55,836 nt of DNA, taken from Pseudomonas californiensis. Lineage in GTDB: Bacteria > Pseudomonadota > Gammaproteobacteria > Pseudomonadales > Pseudomonadaceae. The stretch is from contig NZ_JAGTPK010000036.1 of NCBI RefSeq assembly GCF_021147775.1, forward strand, positions 1 through 55,836. The letters are read 5' to 3'. The notes beneath the pieces are model-generated. The model was given only the letters and a program-made list of their open reading frames with translations. It was not told the DNA's origin and made no database searches. Below are positions 1 through 7,942 of this stretch, one piece after another. Made by a program: the position numbers and the translations under genes. Numbering within the stretch: position 1 is the stretch's first letter; each line of letters starts with the position of its first letter.

Positions 1-191
1 CAGCGGCAAGCGGGCGGCGGCGATCATGAGTTTGATCCAATCGGCGCGCATGAATGGGCACGATCCGTATGCCTATCTTAAAGATGTGCTGGCGCGGTTA
101 CCGACGCAGCGAGCGAGTGAGATTGAGCAACTGCTGCCGCATCAGTGGGTATCTGCCTAAGTCGTGCAAGATGACTTCGGCGGACGCTTAC
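1..191 (+). mobile_element. IS66-family insertion sequence, right end (truncated by window edge)
   Basis: The segment carries the last 52 codons of an IS66-type TnpC transposase, then 31 bases, then CGCTTAC ending at 191. Read inward, that end is GTAAGCG, the start of the terminal inverted repeats typical of the IS66 family. IS66 elements normally duplicate 8 bp of target, so bases 192-199 (gccatagc) should be one copy; the other lies outside the window. The element has landed in the 3' end of the McrB-like gene on the minus strand. The inward terminal sequence beyond GTAAGCG differs from that of the IS66 end at the right edge, so these are two different elements. Confidence 0.85.
2..160 (+). 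CDS. tnpC: IS66 family transposase TnpC, C-terminal part (partial)
   Basis: The open frame enters from the left edge and ends at TAA 158-160. Its residues include the motifs SGKRAAAIMSLIQSA and NGHDPYAYLKDVL, followed by RLPTQ and a terminal ELLPHQW-like segment (here QLLPHQW). This is the very characteristic C-terminus of IS66 DDE transposases. The catalytic residues lie outside the window. The distance from the stop codon to the element end (31 bp) is as expected for this family. Confidence 0.88.
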   Translation, partial: SGKRAAAIMSLIQSARMNGHDPYAYLKDVLARLPTQRASEIEQLLPHQWVSA

Positions 192-1726
192 GCCATAGCT
201 TTGATGACCATAGCTCCCAAGTGCCGGGTATTCAGCGGAGTGCCCGAATCATATTTCAACGCGATGTTGAATTTATGGGCCAACTCCCGAAGTACGGGGA
301 GCGACTTTTCAGCCCTAATTCCATCTTGAAGCACTTCAATGGTTCCAGAGGCAAGCTTTCGTACAATCACACCCCCCACTGAAGCCTCTAGCTCATCACC
401 CATGACCGGGGCGATAGAAACATGATCTATGATGCCCAGATACGCTTCCACACGACTGAAAGCCTCTTCGTTTAGCTCCCACCGCTCATTGTTCTGGCTC
501 ACGGTGACGGTATCGCCAAACAGCGCGTTAACGTCTTGAGTAGGTTGCACCAAGAATCGATTTTCAGGAGCTTTGCGCTGATCGTTGAGCACCCACTGAA
601 TCCGCTGCCAATCTTCAAAGAAATACTCCTGAAGGAGCGGCAAAATCTGCGTACGGAAAATGCTTTCCAGTGTATTCAATGTCGGCTTGTCTATGAGCGA
701 CATAAAATAAGCGTGGCCGAGGCAATGGTCGCGATCCAGCAGCGCAGCGATACGCTGATTCATGACGCTAAGCAACTTATCGATGGCGACGCCTTGAACC
801 TCAACCGCTTTGAGCAAATCAGGCTCAGGCGGCGTTTCCAGAAAGGTAAAGCGACGACGAAGTGCTATATCCAGCGCTGCCAATGATCGGTCGGCGGTGT
901 TCATAGTACCTATCAGATAAACGTTGCCAGGAATGCTAAAACGTTCTTTTGAGTACGGCAGTGTGACCTCTAACGCTTCGGCAGCGCCTGCTCGTTTCGA
1001 AGGCTCGATGAGCGTAATAAGCTCACCGAATATACGGGAGACATTACCGCGGTTGATCTCATCAATTATTAGAACTTTGGCGCTAGTGTGTTGCACAGGG
1101 CTTGGCTCAAACAAACCGTCCTCGTTGAGTCCAATCATGTGTTCGACCATGGAAGGCAGAAAGTTTTTGTAGCCGTTCACTAGGAACGGATCAAGAATCG
1201 AGCCCGGTACTTTCTTGTCCCACCGTCCATTACCCAGCTCTTCAATGGTAAAGGTGCCTGCGTCGACATAGGAAGCGAGCGTATTCAACAGACTCATGCC
1301 AATGGGCAAATGCTTACCTTGGGGCTTTTCTATTTCCACGACGTCAGGCGTAGCCCGGGTGACCTTGTAACCAGTGCCGTATCTATCACCGACTCTGAAT
1401 GCACGGTACTTACTACTCGCCCCAGCCGCCGATTCGCAAAGGCTTTTGAACACACCTGGAACCACGTCGTAGCGAAGCTGGCCGTGTTCATCGGTCGTAG
1501 CCCTCAATCCTTCGACAAAATCTTCATAGCTGAAGCTTTGATGAAAGGTCACGAAGCGAACGTCGCCAACAGCCAGCAACTCGTCGAATCGTGCCTTCAA
1601 AGCCGCTCGATCTTTTGAATGACCCGCGAGAAAAGGCTGATCAAGGATCCGCAACGCTGCTTCGACTGTGGCGTAGGTTTTCCCCGTACCGGGCGGACCG
1701 AAGAAAATCTGGTTGAGCGAAGACAT
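188..1726 (-). CDS. McrB-like AAA+ GTPase/ATPase, 3' end clipped by IS66
   Basis: The product is a 512-residue AAA+ NTPase of the McrB type, the motor of modification-dependent restriction systems. The start chosen is ATG 1724-1726, because AAGGA precedes it and the Walker A motif GPPGTGKT follows within about ten residues. Walker B is LIIDEINRGN, and the McrB hallmark MNTADRS and an ALRRRF sensor region are present. There is no N-terminal methyl-DNA-binding domain as in E. coli McrB (AAA begins at residue ~8), so a partner must supply target recognition. The C-terminus runs into the IS66 element: the last host base is 192, the final Ala codon spans the junction, and the TAA stop (188-190) comes from the IS end. 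Usually mcrC follows mcrB; here it would lie left of the IS, outside the window. The native C-terminus is therefore unknown, but probably only a little is missing. Confidence 0.85.
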   Translation of the reverse strand: MSSLNQIFFGPPGTGKTYATVEAALRILDQPFLAGHSKDRAALKARFDELLAVGDVRFVTFHQSFSYEDFVEGLRATTDEHGQLRYDVVPGVFKSLCESAAGASSKYRAFRVGDRYGTGYKVTRATPDVVEIEKPQGKHLPIGMSLLNTLASYVDAGTFTIEELGNGRWDKKVPGSILDPFLVNGYKNFLPSMVEHMIGLNEDGLFEPSPVQHTSAKVLIIDEINRGNVSRIFGELITLIEPSKRAGAAEALEVTLPYSKERFSIPGNVYLIGTMNTADRSLAALDIALRRRFTFLETPPEPDLLKAVEVQGVAIDKLLSVMNQRIAALLDRDHCLGHAYFMSLIDKPTLNTLESIFRTQILPLLQEYFFEDWQRIQWVLNDQRKAPENRFLVQPTQDVNALFGDTVTVSQNNERWELNEEAFSRVEAYLGIIDHVSIAPVMGDELEASVGGVIVRKLASGTIEVLQDGIRAEKSLPVLRELAHKFNIALKYDSGTPLNTRHLGAMVIKAMA

Positions 1727-1810
1727 TGCCGAACGTCCTTGTAGGAAAATTCCGTCAACAGTATCTAGATTGCCAGCATGGGTAAAGCGAAGGGTTGGAA
1801 GGATCTGCAA

Positions 1811-2196
1811 GCATGGCCGCTACAAACGCTGGATTGCTTCGCTCTGAAAGAACAGGAGTCTGGGCTTTGCTGAGCCGCTCAGTTGGGGTTTCTTCTGACC
1901 GCGCCACACTCGCCTCCTAGAACACCATGATCAGTGCTAGCGATCTAGGCCGCATGATCGGTAGGCCGTTGAATGCGCGGATGCTGCGCAAGCTGCATGG
2001 GATTAGCATCGAGTGGTGATGCTGGCGCTTCACAGCAGGCCTACGTCGGAGTTGATGTTGGGTGAACCTGGCGCGGGATCAAGACCTTCTGGTCGGCCCT
2101 GGTGGCGCGCGGCGTGGGAAGTGCTGCGGCTGAGTTGAGCGTAATCGGTCGGCCGCTGGGGTGGCGGCCGCCGCTGCGGGCGCTTGTTGGCGGGTT
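1811..2196. other. Intergenic stretch with no convincing gene
   Basis: This region of about 390 bases lies between the McrB-like gene and the membrane protein gene. The only small frame with any coding look is 1927-2019 on the plus strand (30 codons, MISASDLGRMIGRPL...), which has no clear ribosome binding site and which I do not recognise. It could be a remnant of a larger gene or chance. Nothing else is evident. Confidence 0.3.
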
Positions 2197-2949
2197 TCAA
2201 GTGCCGGGGTTGGCAGCCTTGCGCTCGGCTTCGAGCGCGTCCTTTTTGCACTCCAGCGCAAGCTCGGTCAGGGCGATGACGCGGTCGTAGCGCACGCAGG
2301 TCATGTGGACGTAGCCGCACATGATGTAGAAGAGGCTCGCCGTTGCCACAACGAATGCCCAGTGCTGAGGTGAGGCGGTGATGCCGGCTTCAGTCAGTAC
2401 TTTGTTGATGGCCACGCAACCGGCGAACAAGGCAATGATGCCTGGAAAGATGCCGAGCTTTTCCAGCGCGCCGGTGACGAGGTAGGTACGTTTTTCAAAA
2501 CTGCCGCGCTCGCTTTTCAGCTCCAGCGCGCCCAGTTTCAGTATTTCGCGAGGCAGTGCCGTCAACTGCGGAAGGTAATATGCATCGATCTGCATGATGG
2601 TTTTGACGTTGGCTTTTACCAGGCTGGCAAACGGCGCGGCAATCAGTCTTTTGAACGAGTGACGGTTCATCCACAGTTTGAGCAATGGATAGACCAACAG
2701 CACCAGATACGAGACGACGATCAGCCCCGAGCTTACGTAGAACACCCAGCGCAGGGATTCGATCAGGCCGATGGGCACGATCAGTAGCGCCAGAATCGAC
2801 GGCCCCATCAGTCCGAACCAGAACACCTTGATGTCCATACGGTAAGGCTTGCTCAACTTGTGCTCATCAAACTTGGCTTTGACGGTGCTTTTGTAGGCTC
2901 GCTCGATGTCGGCGATGATCTGCAGGTACTTCTCGGTATCGTTGGACAT
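2197..2949 (-). CDS. Conserved integral membrane protein, function unknown
   Basis: A 250-residue protein starting at ATG 2947-2949, preceded by AAGGAAA at good distance. The N-terminal ~45 residues are polar and Lys-rich. Two membrane-spanning hairpins follow: residues ~47-95 (GPSILALLIVPIGL and VSSGLIVVSYLVLLVYPLL) and ~175-230 (FPGIIALFAGC and WAFVVATASLFYIMCGYVH). Between them lies a soluble loop with LPQLTALPREILKLGALELK. The C-terminus is a charged helix. I do not recognise a named family and no catalytic motif is visible. It stands alone between the McrB-like gene and the chemoreceptor. Confidence 0.75.
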   Translation of the reverse strand: MSNDTEKYLQIIADIERAYKSTVKAKFDEHKLSKPYRMDIKVFWFGLMGPSILALLIVPIGLIESLRWVFYVSSGLIVVSYLVLLVYPLLKLWMNRHSFKRLIAAPFASLVKANVKTIMQIDAYYLPQLTALPREILKLGALELKSERGSFEKRTYLVTGALEKLGIFPGIIALFAGCVAINKVLTEAGITASPQHWAFVVATASLFYIMCGYVHMTCVRYDRVIALTELALECKKDALEAERKAANPGT

Positions 2950-3244
2950 GGGTTTCCTTGAACGGGCAGGAGCGCCTGATGCGCGTGCCTGAAGGCTTAT
3001 TGAAACGAAGAGCGGATGATAAAAGTCAGGCTGTAGGGGCCAGTCAATGTATGCATTGTCCTGCCGTTGCGTGGGCAGGTTCGTGCAGAGAGGTCTGACG
3101 CCTGAATCTTTTCTGGACGGTCGAAGGCGACACGCAAGCATTGACCACAACCAGGCCGAACCCGATGATCAATGGTCATCAGGTTGGGCTGGACGGTTTG
3201 GTGAGTGCCGCCCGCAGCAACGGGCAGTGATGATACCGGCAGAC

Positions 3245-4810
3245 TTAGCGGCTGAAGCGCTCCGCGAGGCTGTGCAGGTATTCGGCCATCTGCTCGAGTT
3301 CGCTGCTGATCTGTGAGCCTTGCTGGGCCTGACCGGCGCTCTGGTCGCAGAGCTGGGCGATGCGGGTGATTTGCTGGCTTATGTTTTCGGCCACGTGGCT
3401 TTGCTCTTCCGAGGCGGAGGCCATCTGCTGGCTCATGCCGGTGATGCGCGTGACGGACTGGCTGATGCCATCCAGGGCCTTTTGTACCGCTTCGACGCTG
3501 GCGACACTTTCCTTGGAAATCTGCTCGCCCTTGCCAGCGGTCTGTACCGCGCGGTCTGCGCCGTCACGCAGGGAGGTAATGATTTGCTGAATCTGCTCGG
3601 TCGACGATTGGGTGCGTGAGGCCAGCGAACGGACCTCGTCCGCGACCACGGCAAAACCGCGACCCTGCTCGCCCGCCCGAGCGGCTTCGATGGCGGCGTT
3701 GAGGGCCAGCAGGTTGGTCTGCTGAGCGATGGAGGTGATCACGTCGACCACGCTGCCGATGGATTGGGTGGCGCTGGCAAGCTCGCCCACCGCTTGGCCG
3801 ATGTCAGTGACCGAATTGGCCATGTGCCGAATTGCCAACAGGCTTTCATCCGCCAGACCGCGCCCTTGCTGGGCCAGCTTGTCTGCCTCTTCGGCTGCAT
3901 GGGCCGTGCTTTGCACGTTGTGGGTCACTTCCTGAATGGTCGCGGCCATCTGGTTGATGGCGGTTGCCGACTGATCGGCTTCGCTGCGCTGCTGATCCAG
4001 CGATTCGGCCTGACGCAACGAAAGTTGCGCGGAACGCCCAGCGTGCGCCCGAACGCTTTCGCCAGTGTCCACCAAACGTGTCAAGGCGGTTTGCAGGCGG
4101 GCCTCTTCACTGAGCATCGCCAGGTCGAGCTGCGCCTGCGGGCCACGGTTGTCGCTGTAGGTCAGGGCCACCAGAGCGCTGGTAAAGGCCTTGGGATGTT
4201 CTTCAAGTGTCTTGCGAATGCCGTTGCGCTGGCGTATTTCAATGAACGCACCCAGCGCAATCATTACCGCCGCAATCATCAGGTACGAAGCCAGGTCATC
4301 CAGCAGGTACACGCCTGCTGCAAGGGCGATGGCGCAGAGGATCATGGGCAACTGGCGGATCAGATGATAAGCCGCTGAGCTGACAGGCGAGACCGCCGGT
4401 TTGCCGGCACGCAGGCGCGCATACAAGGCTTCGGCACGTCGCACCTGATCACGTGTCGGTAGCGAGCGCACGGACTCATAGCCCACGATGCGGCCGTTTT
4501 CGTACACCGCCGTCACGTAGGCGCTGACCCAGTAGTAATCACCCTGCTTGGAGCGGTTCTTGACCACGCCCATCCACGGTTTGCCCTGCTTGATGGTTTC
4601 CCACATGTGGGCGAACACCGAGGCGGGCATGTCGGGATGGCGTACCAGATTATGCGGCTGGCCGATCAGCTCTTCGCGAGTGAAGCCGCTCAGGGTGACG
4701 AACGCGTCGTTGCAGTAGGTGATATGACTGTTGATGTCAGTGGTGGAAATAAGACGGTCAGACTCCGGAAATGTCCGTTCTGTCTGAGTGATAGGCATGT
4801 TCACACGCAT
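3245..4810 (-). CDS. aer: Aerotaxis receptor Aer, PAS-containing methyl-accepting chemotaxis protein
   Basis: The 521-residue product matches the length of Pseudomonas Aer. A PAS domain occupies residues ~10-120 (TDINSHITYCNDAF, GFTREELIGQPHNLVRHPDMP, PWMGVVKNRSKQGDYYWV), the FAD-binding redox sensor in the family. Two short hydrophobic segments at ~165-210 anchor it without a periplasmic domain. The cytoplasmic signalling region ends in the invariant chemoreceptor hairpin QQTNLLALNAAIEAARAGEQG, which binds CheA/CheW. The start ATG 4808-4810 was chosen because GGGAGCG precedes it; the next in-frame Met (4796-4798) has no such site. It is a single-gene unit. The expected role is movement toward favourable oxygen/redox conditions. 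Confidence 0.9.
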   Translation of the reverse strand: MRVNMPITQTERTFPESDRLISTTDINSHITYCNDAFVTLSGFTREELIGQPHNLVRHPDMPASVFAHMWETIKQGKPWMGVVKNRSKQGDYYWVSAYVTAVYENGRIVGYESVRSLPTRDQVRRAEALYARLRAGKPAVSPVSSAAYHLIRQLPMILCAIALAAGVYLLDDLASYLMIAAVMIALGAFIEIRQRNGIRKTLEEHPKAFTSALVALTYSDNRGPQAQLDLAMLSEEARLQTALTRLVDTGESVRAHAGRSAQLSLRQAESLDQQRSEADQSATAINQMAATIQEVTHNVQSTAHAAEEADKLAQQGRGLADESLLAIRHMANSVTDIGQAVGELASATQSIGSVVDVITSIAQQTNLLALNAAIEAARAGEQGRGFAVVADEVRSLASRTQSSTEQIQQIITSLRDGADRAVQTAGKGEQISKESVASVEAVQKALDGISQSVTRITGMSQQMASASEEQSHVAENISQQITRIAQLCDQSAGQAQQGSQISSELEQMAEYLHSLAERFSR

Positions 4811-5046
4811 GAAAAATCCGCTCCCTGATAACCGCTGAATATCCTGAGTACGTGCTGAAGGTGTAGCACACCTGCGCAACGTCACCACCGAAGCATCTTT
4901 ATCGCCCGGCACTGACTGGGCTTTAATCGGTTTTCGACGTTGGCAGAGCCGCAACAGGGCAATCAGGCCATTTGCGTCAGCGAATCCATACCTGCACCAT
5001 GCGCGTCTTCAACACGGCTCAACGCAAGGTAACCAGGGCAACCTCC

Positions 5047-5418
5047 ATGGCGCGCAGTAAACACTTGATTCTCAAAGCCATCGGCGTGCTTGCTGAAACG
5101 CTGCGGCGCGTGTTCAGCCGAGACGCCGGACCAGACAAGCCACGCGACACGATGCCGCGCACGGACGCGCCGCAAGCAGATGCTTCGCCGCCGATTGCGC
5201 CGCGCACGAATAAACCTGCCAGGTCAAAAAACAACTCCGATCAGCTGAAATCCAGCCGCAAAAAGGCAAAACCTGTCGCCAACCCAGAGGTGCCTTGTTG
5301 CCCACACTGTAAAAAGCCGATGGTGATCAAGGTCGCGCGAACTGGCAAAAACGCCGGAGAGTTCTGGGGGTGTGCAGCTTACCCAGCGTGTCGCGGGATT
5401 CGGCCGATCTTTCGCTAG
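5047..5418 (+). CDS. Topoisomerase-type C4 zinc-ribbon protein
   Basis: A small basic protein (about 123 aa from ATG 5047) with a low-complexity middle rich in Pro, Lys, Ser and Asp. Its C-terminal zinc ribbon is of the topoisomerase I tail type: CPHC near residue ~90, then GEFWGCAAYPACR, giving Cys-x2-Cys and Cys-x5-Cys pairs. Such domains bind DNA or RNA, but the partner here is unknown. The start is uncertain: in-frame ATGs at 4972 and 4999 also lack good ribosome binding sites. It lies divergent from aer and upstream of a secreted protein gene. Confidence 0.7.
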   Translation: MARSKHLILKAIGVLAETLRRVFSRDAGPDKPRDTMPRTDAPQADASPPIAPRTNKPARSKNNSDQLKSSRKKAKPVANPEVPCCPHCKKPMVIKVARTGKNAGEFWGCAAYPACRGIRPIFR

Positions 5419-5561
5419 CCTGCCTGGGCAGCCGTTCGCATACGCCGGCACGACACGCGGCAATCGGGCACTTTTTTCAGCGCTGCCGCTCACATGCCTC
5501 AGGCACACTGTGCGCCGGTCCGTTTCATCATGTGTTTTTCCGAAGAAGATAGGGAGTTCCA

Positions 5562-6149
5562 ATGCGGTCGTTCAGCTTGAAAGCAATCGTGATGTGCATG
5601 GCGTTGGTCGGCATACAGGGCATAGTCACCGTCCAGGCCGCGACAAAACAGCAGGCAGCGGCACCGGCCGCAGCGGCACAGAAGGCCTCGTTATTGGGTG
5701 GCAAGCTGACGTTCACATTGCCCGCTGGCTACGTGCAGGGCGAGATGCCAGAGATCGATGCAAAGGCCAAGGCGCAGGGCGTGACCGGCGCGCTGTATTC
5801 GAACTCGACCGAGAAGCGTGTGGTGATCGTGACTGAAGCGCCGATCCCGATGGACGTGAAGGCCAGCGATAACGACAGCATCGTGCTCGACGGTTTGGCC
5901 ACCGGCACGCTCACCCAACAGAGCCAGGGCTACAAGGACTTCAAAAAGCTGGGCGAGAAGAAGATCGTCAAGAAAAACGGCCTGGGCATCCGTCAGCTCG
6001 ACACCTCCGCCACCATGAGCGACGCGAAGGTGCTGAGCACCACCATCGTTGCCGCATCAGGCACACGGGCGGCGGTGTTGAACGTGGTGTCCAACGCTAA
6101 AAACCCGAAAGAACACGCTGCCCTGGTGAAAGCCATTATCGGCCAGTGA
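5562..6149 (+). CDS. Conserved secreted protein, function unknown
   Basis: A 195-residue exported protein. AGGGAG precedes the ATG, and an N-terminal signal peptide (MRSFSLKAIVMCMALVGIQG) ends near VQAA. After an Ala/Gln-rich linker comes a compact domain of about 150 residues with KLTFTLPAGYV, KRVVIVTEAPIPM, and a C-terminal TTIVAASGTRAAVLNVV stretch. This strand-rich pattern resembles small periplasmic DcrB/PsbP-like domains, but I cannot assign it firmly. A hairpin follows directly after the stop, so it is probably monocistronic. Confidence 0.75.
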   Translation: MRSFSLKAIVMCMALVGIQGIVTVQAATKQQAAAPAAAAQKASLLGGKLTFTLPAGYVQGEMPEIDAKAKAQGVTGALYSNSTEKRVVIVTEAPIPMDVKASDNDSIVLDGLATGTLTQQSQGYKDFKKLGEKKIVKKNGLGIRQLDTSATMSDAKVLSTTIVAASGTRAAVLNVVSNAKNPKEHAALVKAIIGQ

Positions 6150-6156
6150 TCTGAAT

Positions 6157-6180
6157 GCCCGAGTGTTTGACCGCTCGGGC
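6157..6180. terminator. Hairpin between convergent genes, probable bidirectional terminator
   Basis: GCCCGAG at 6157-6163 pairs perfectly with CTCGGGC at 6174-6180 across a 10-base loop. It lies between the stop of the secreted-protein gene (6149) and the stop of the LysE-type gene (6192). There is no strong U-tract on either side, so termination efficiency is uncertain. Confidence 0.5.
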
Positions 6181-6191
6181 AGTATGGCTGC

Positions 6192-6827
6192 CTATTTGCG
6201 CCCCTCGACCATCATGCGCACCGCAAAGCCACACAGCACGGTGCCCATGAACCAGCGCTGCACCATCGCCCAACTCGGCCGCTGAGTCAGGAATACGGCC
6301 ACGGACCCAGCGGCGAAAATCAGCAGGGAATTGACGGTCAGGCTCACTGCAATCTGGCAGAAGCCCAGCACCAGCGACTGGCTCAGCAGGCTTGCTCCCT
6401 CATGGACTGTCATGAACTGCGGCAGCAGCGACAGGTACATCACCGCCACTTTGGGGTTGAGCAGATTGGTCATCAGGCCCATGAGGAAAAGCTGCCGGTT
6501 GCTGTCGGGCGGCAAATCCTTGAGCTGGAACAGCGAACGCCCGCCCGGCTTGACCGCCTGCCAGGCCAAGTACAGGAGGTACAGGGCACCGGCAAAGCGC
6601 AGCGTGTCGTAAGCGAAAGGTACGGCCATGAGCAGCCCGGTGATGCCGAAAGCGGCGCACAGCATATAGAACAGAAAGCCGGTCGCGACGCCCGCCAGTG
6701 AGACCATCCCCGCGCGACGCCCCTGGCTGATGGAGCGCGAAATCACATAAATCATGTTCGGCCCCGGCGTCAGCACCATGCCGAGGGCAATCAGGGAAAA
6801 ACCTATGAGGCTGGACAGCTCTGGCAT
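6192..6827 (-). CDS. LysE/RhtB family amino-acid exporter
   Basis: A 211-residue inner-membrane protein with the LysE/RhtB N-terminal signature (LIALGMVLTPGPNMIYV, residues ~12-28), the GRRAGMVSLAGVATG loop and about six hydrophobic segments. Members export amino acids or their derivatives by proton antiport; the substrate cannot be read from sequence. AGGAAG lies before the ATG. A LysR gene lies upstream on the same strand about 100 bp away, but LysR control more likely acts on the divergent MFS gene. Confidence 0.88.
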   Translation of the reverse strand: MPELSSLIGFSLIALGMVLTPGPNMIYVISRSISQGRRAGMVSLAGVATGFLFYMLCAAFGITGLLMAVPFAYDTLRFAGALYLLYLAWQAVKPGGRSLFQLKDLPPDSNRQLFLMGLMTNLLNPKVAVMYLSLLPQFMTVHEGASLLSQSLVLGFCQIAVSLTVNSLLIFAAGSVAVFLTQRPSWAMVQRWFMGTVLCGFAVRMMVEGRK

Positions 6828-6924
6828 GACGACTTCCTGTTGTCTGAGCGCGGATCAGCGCTGCGTGGCATTGCAGCTCAATCGCCGGTTGCGGTCAATC
6901 ACTCCACTTGTTTATTCCACCCTG

Positions 6925-7833
6925 TCATTCCATCCGGAGCGCCCCCGATAACAGCTCGACCAACGCGTGCACCTTGGGCAGCGATTCCCGACTGCGCGGC
7001 CAGGCCAGGTGCAGACCCAGGCCTTCGGTGGCAAGCTGGGGCAGAATTTCGACCAGTTCACCGCGCGCCAGCTGGTCCTTGATCAGCCAGGTCGCCAGCT
7101 GCGCGATGCCACAGGCGCCAGTTACCGCCGTGACCTGAGCTTCACCATTGCCGACCACCAGCCGAGCGTTCACCGCGCGCGACTCCGGCTGTCCTTGCGC
7201 ATCGACAAACAGCCACGGGCTGACGCTGCCGTCACCGCGGCCGAACAGGATGCACGCATGGTCTGCCAGGTCTTCGAAGGTTTGCGGCGTACCGTAACGT
7301 TGCAGGTAGGCCGGAGCAGCACAGAACACCACGCGCTCGGTGCCCAGCCTTTGATGGGCCAGTCCCGCTGGCCAGACCTGGGGGCCACTGATCCGCACCG
7401 CCAGATCGATGCCTTCTTCAAGCAGGTCGACGAAGCGGTCGGTAAACGTCACGTGCGGGCGCAGTTTGGGATGCGCTTCAGAGAACGACAGAATCAGCGG
7501 CAGCACATGCAAGCGGCCGAAGGTGGCCGGCAGATCGATGCGCAATTGGCCTGCAGGTTCGGAGCGTTGCGCGGCCAAGGCGGTTTCGGCATCTTCCAGC
7601 TCCGCCAGCATGCGCGTGCACACGGCGTGATAGGCCGCGCCCTCCTCGGTCAGCGCCAGGCTACGCGTGGTGCGCTCGAACAGTCGCATCCCCAGCCGGG
7701 CTTCGAGGCGCGCCACGCTTTTGCTGACGGCAGAGTTGGTCAGGTTGAGACGTTCGGCGGCAGCGGTGAAACCACCAGAATTGGCAACGGCGACAAACGT
7801 TTCGATGCCCTTGAGGCGGTCAGTAGAGAGCAA
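6925..7833 (-). CDS. LysR-family transcriptional regulator
   Basis: A 302-residue LysR regulator. The N-terminal winged helix-turn-helix (FVAVANSGGFTAAAERL, SAVSKSVARLEARLG, LFERTTRSLALTEEG) spans residues ~1-65. The effector-binding domain (RIDLPATFGRLHVLPLIL onward) fills the rest. The DSF-type subgroup with the NLTNSAVSK recognition helix often controls a divergent efflux gene. Here an MFS gene starts 109 bp away on the other strand, and an inverted repeat at 7858-7876 between them is a likely operator. Confidence 0.9.
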   Translation of the reverse strand: MLSTDRLKGIETFVAVANSGGFTAAAERLNLTNSAVSKSVARLEARLGMRLFERTTRSLALTEEGAAYHAVCTRMLAELEDAETALAAQRSEPAGQLRIDLPATFGRLHVLPLILSFSEAHPKLRPHVTFTDRFVDLLEEGIDLAVRISGPQVWPAGLAHQRLGTERVVFCAAPAYLQRYGTPQTFEDLADHACILFGRGDGSVSPWLFVDAQGQPESRAVNARLVVGNGEAQVTAVTGACGIAQLATWLIKDQLARGELVEILPQLATEGLGLHLAWPRSRESLPKVHALVELLSGALRME

Positions 7834-7857
7834 GACGGTGACTCATTATGGAAATTT

Positions 7858-7876
7858 ATTCCATTATGTCCGGAAT
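7858..7876. promoter_or_regulatory. Candidate LysR operator (ATTCC-N9-GGAAT)
   Basis: ATTCC (7858-7862) and GGAAT (7872-7876) form a perfect inverted repeat with a 9-base spacer. It also fits the generic LysR T-N11-A pattern. It lies in the 109-bp divergent gap between the LysR gene and the MFS gene, about 25 bp upstream of the LysR start. A flanking copy of CATTATG on each side of 7850 adds local symmetry. Assignment is inference from position and symmetry. Confidence 0.45.
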
Positions 7877-7942
7877 ATTGGCCAAAGATAGGAAATCATT
7901 TCTGCAATATGCTGACGCACTTATTTTTTGCGAGCCTGTGTC

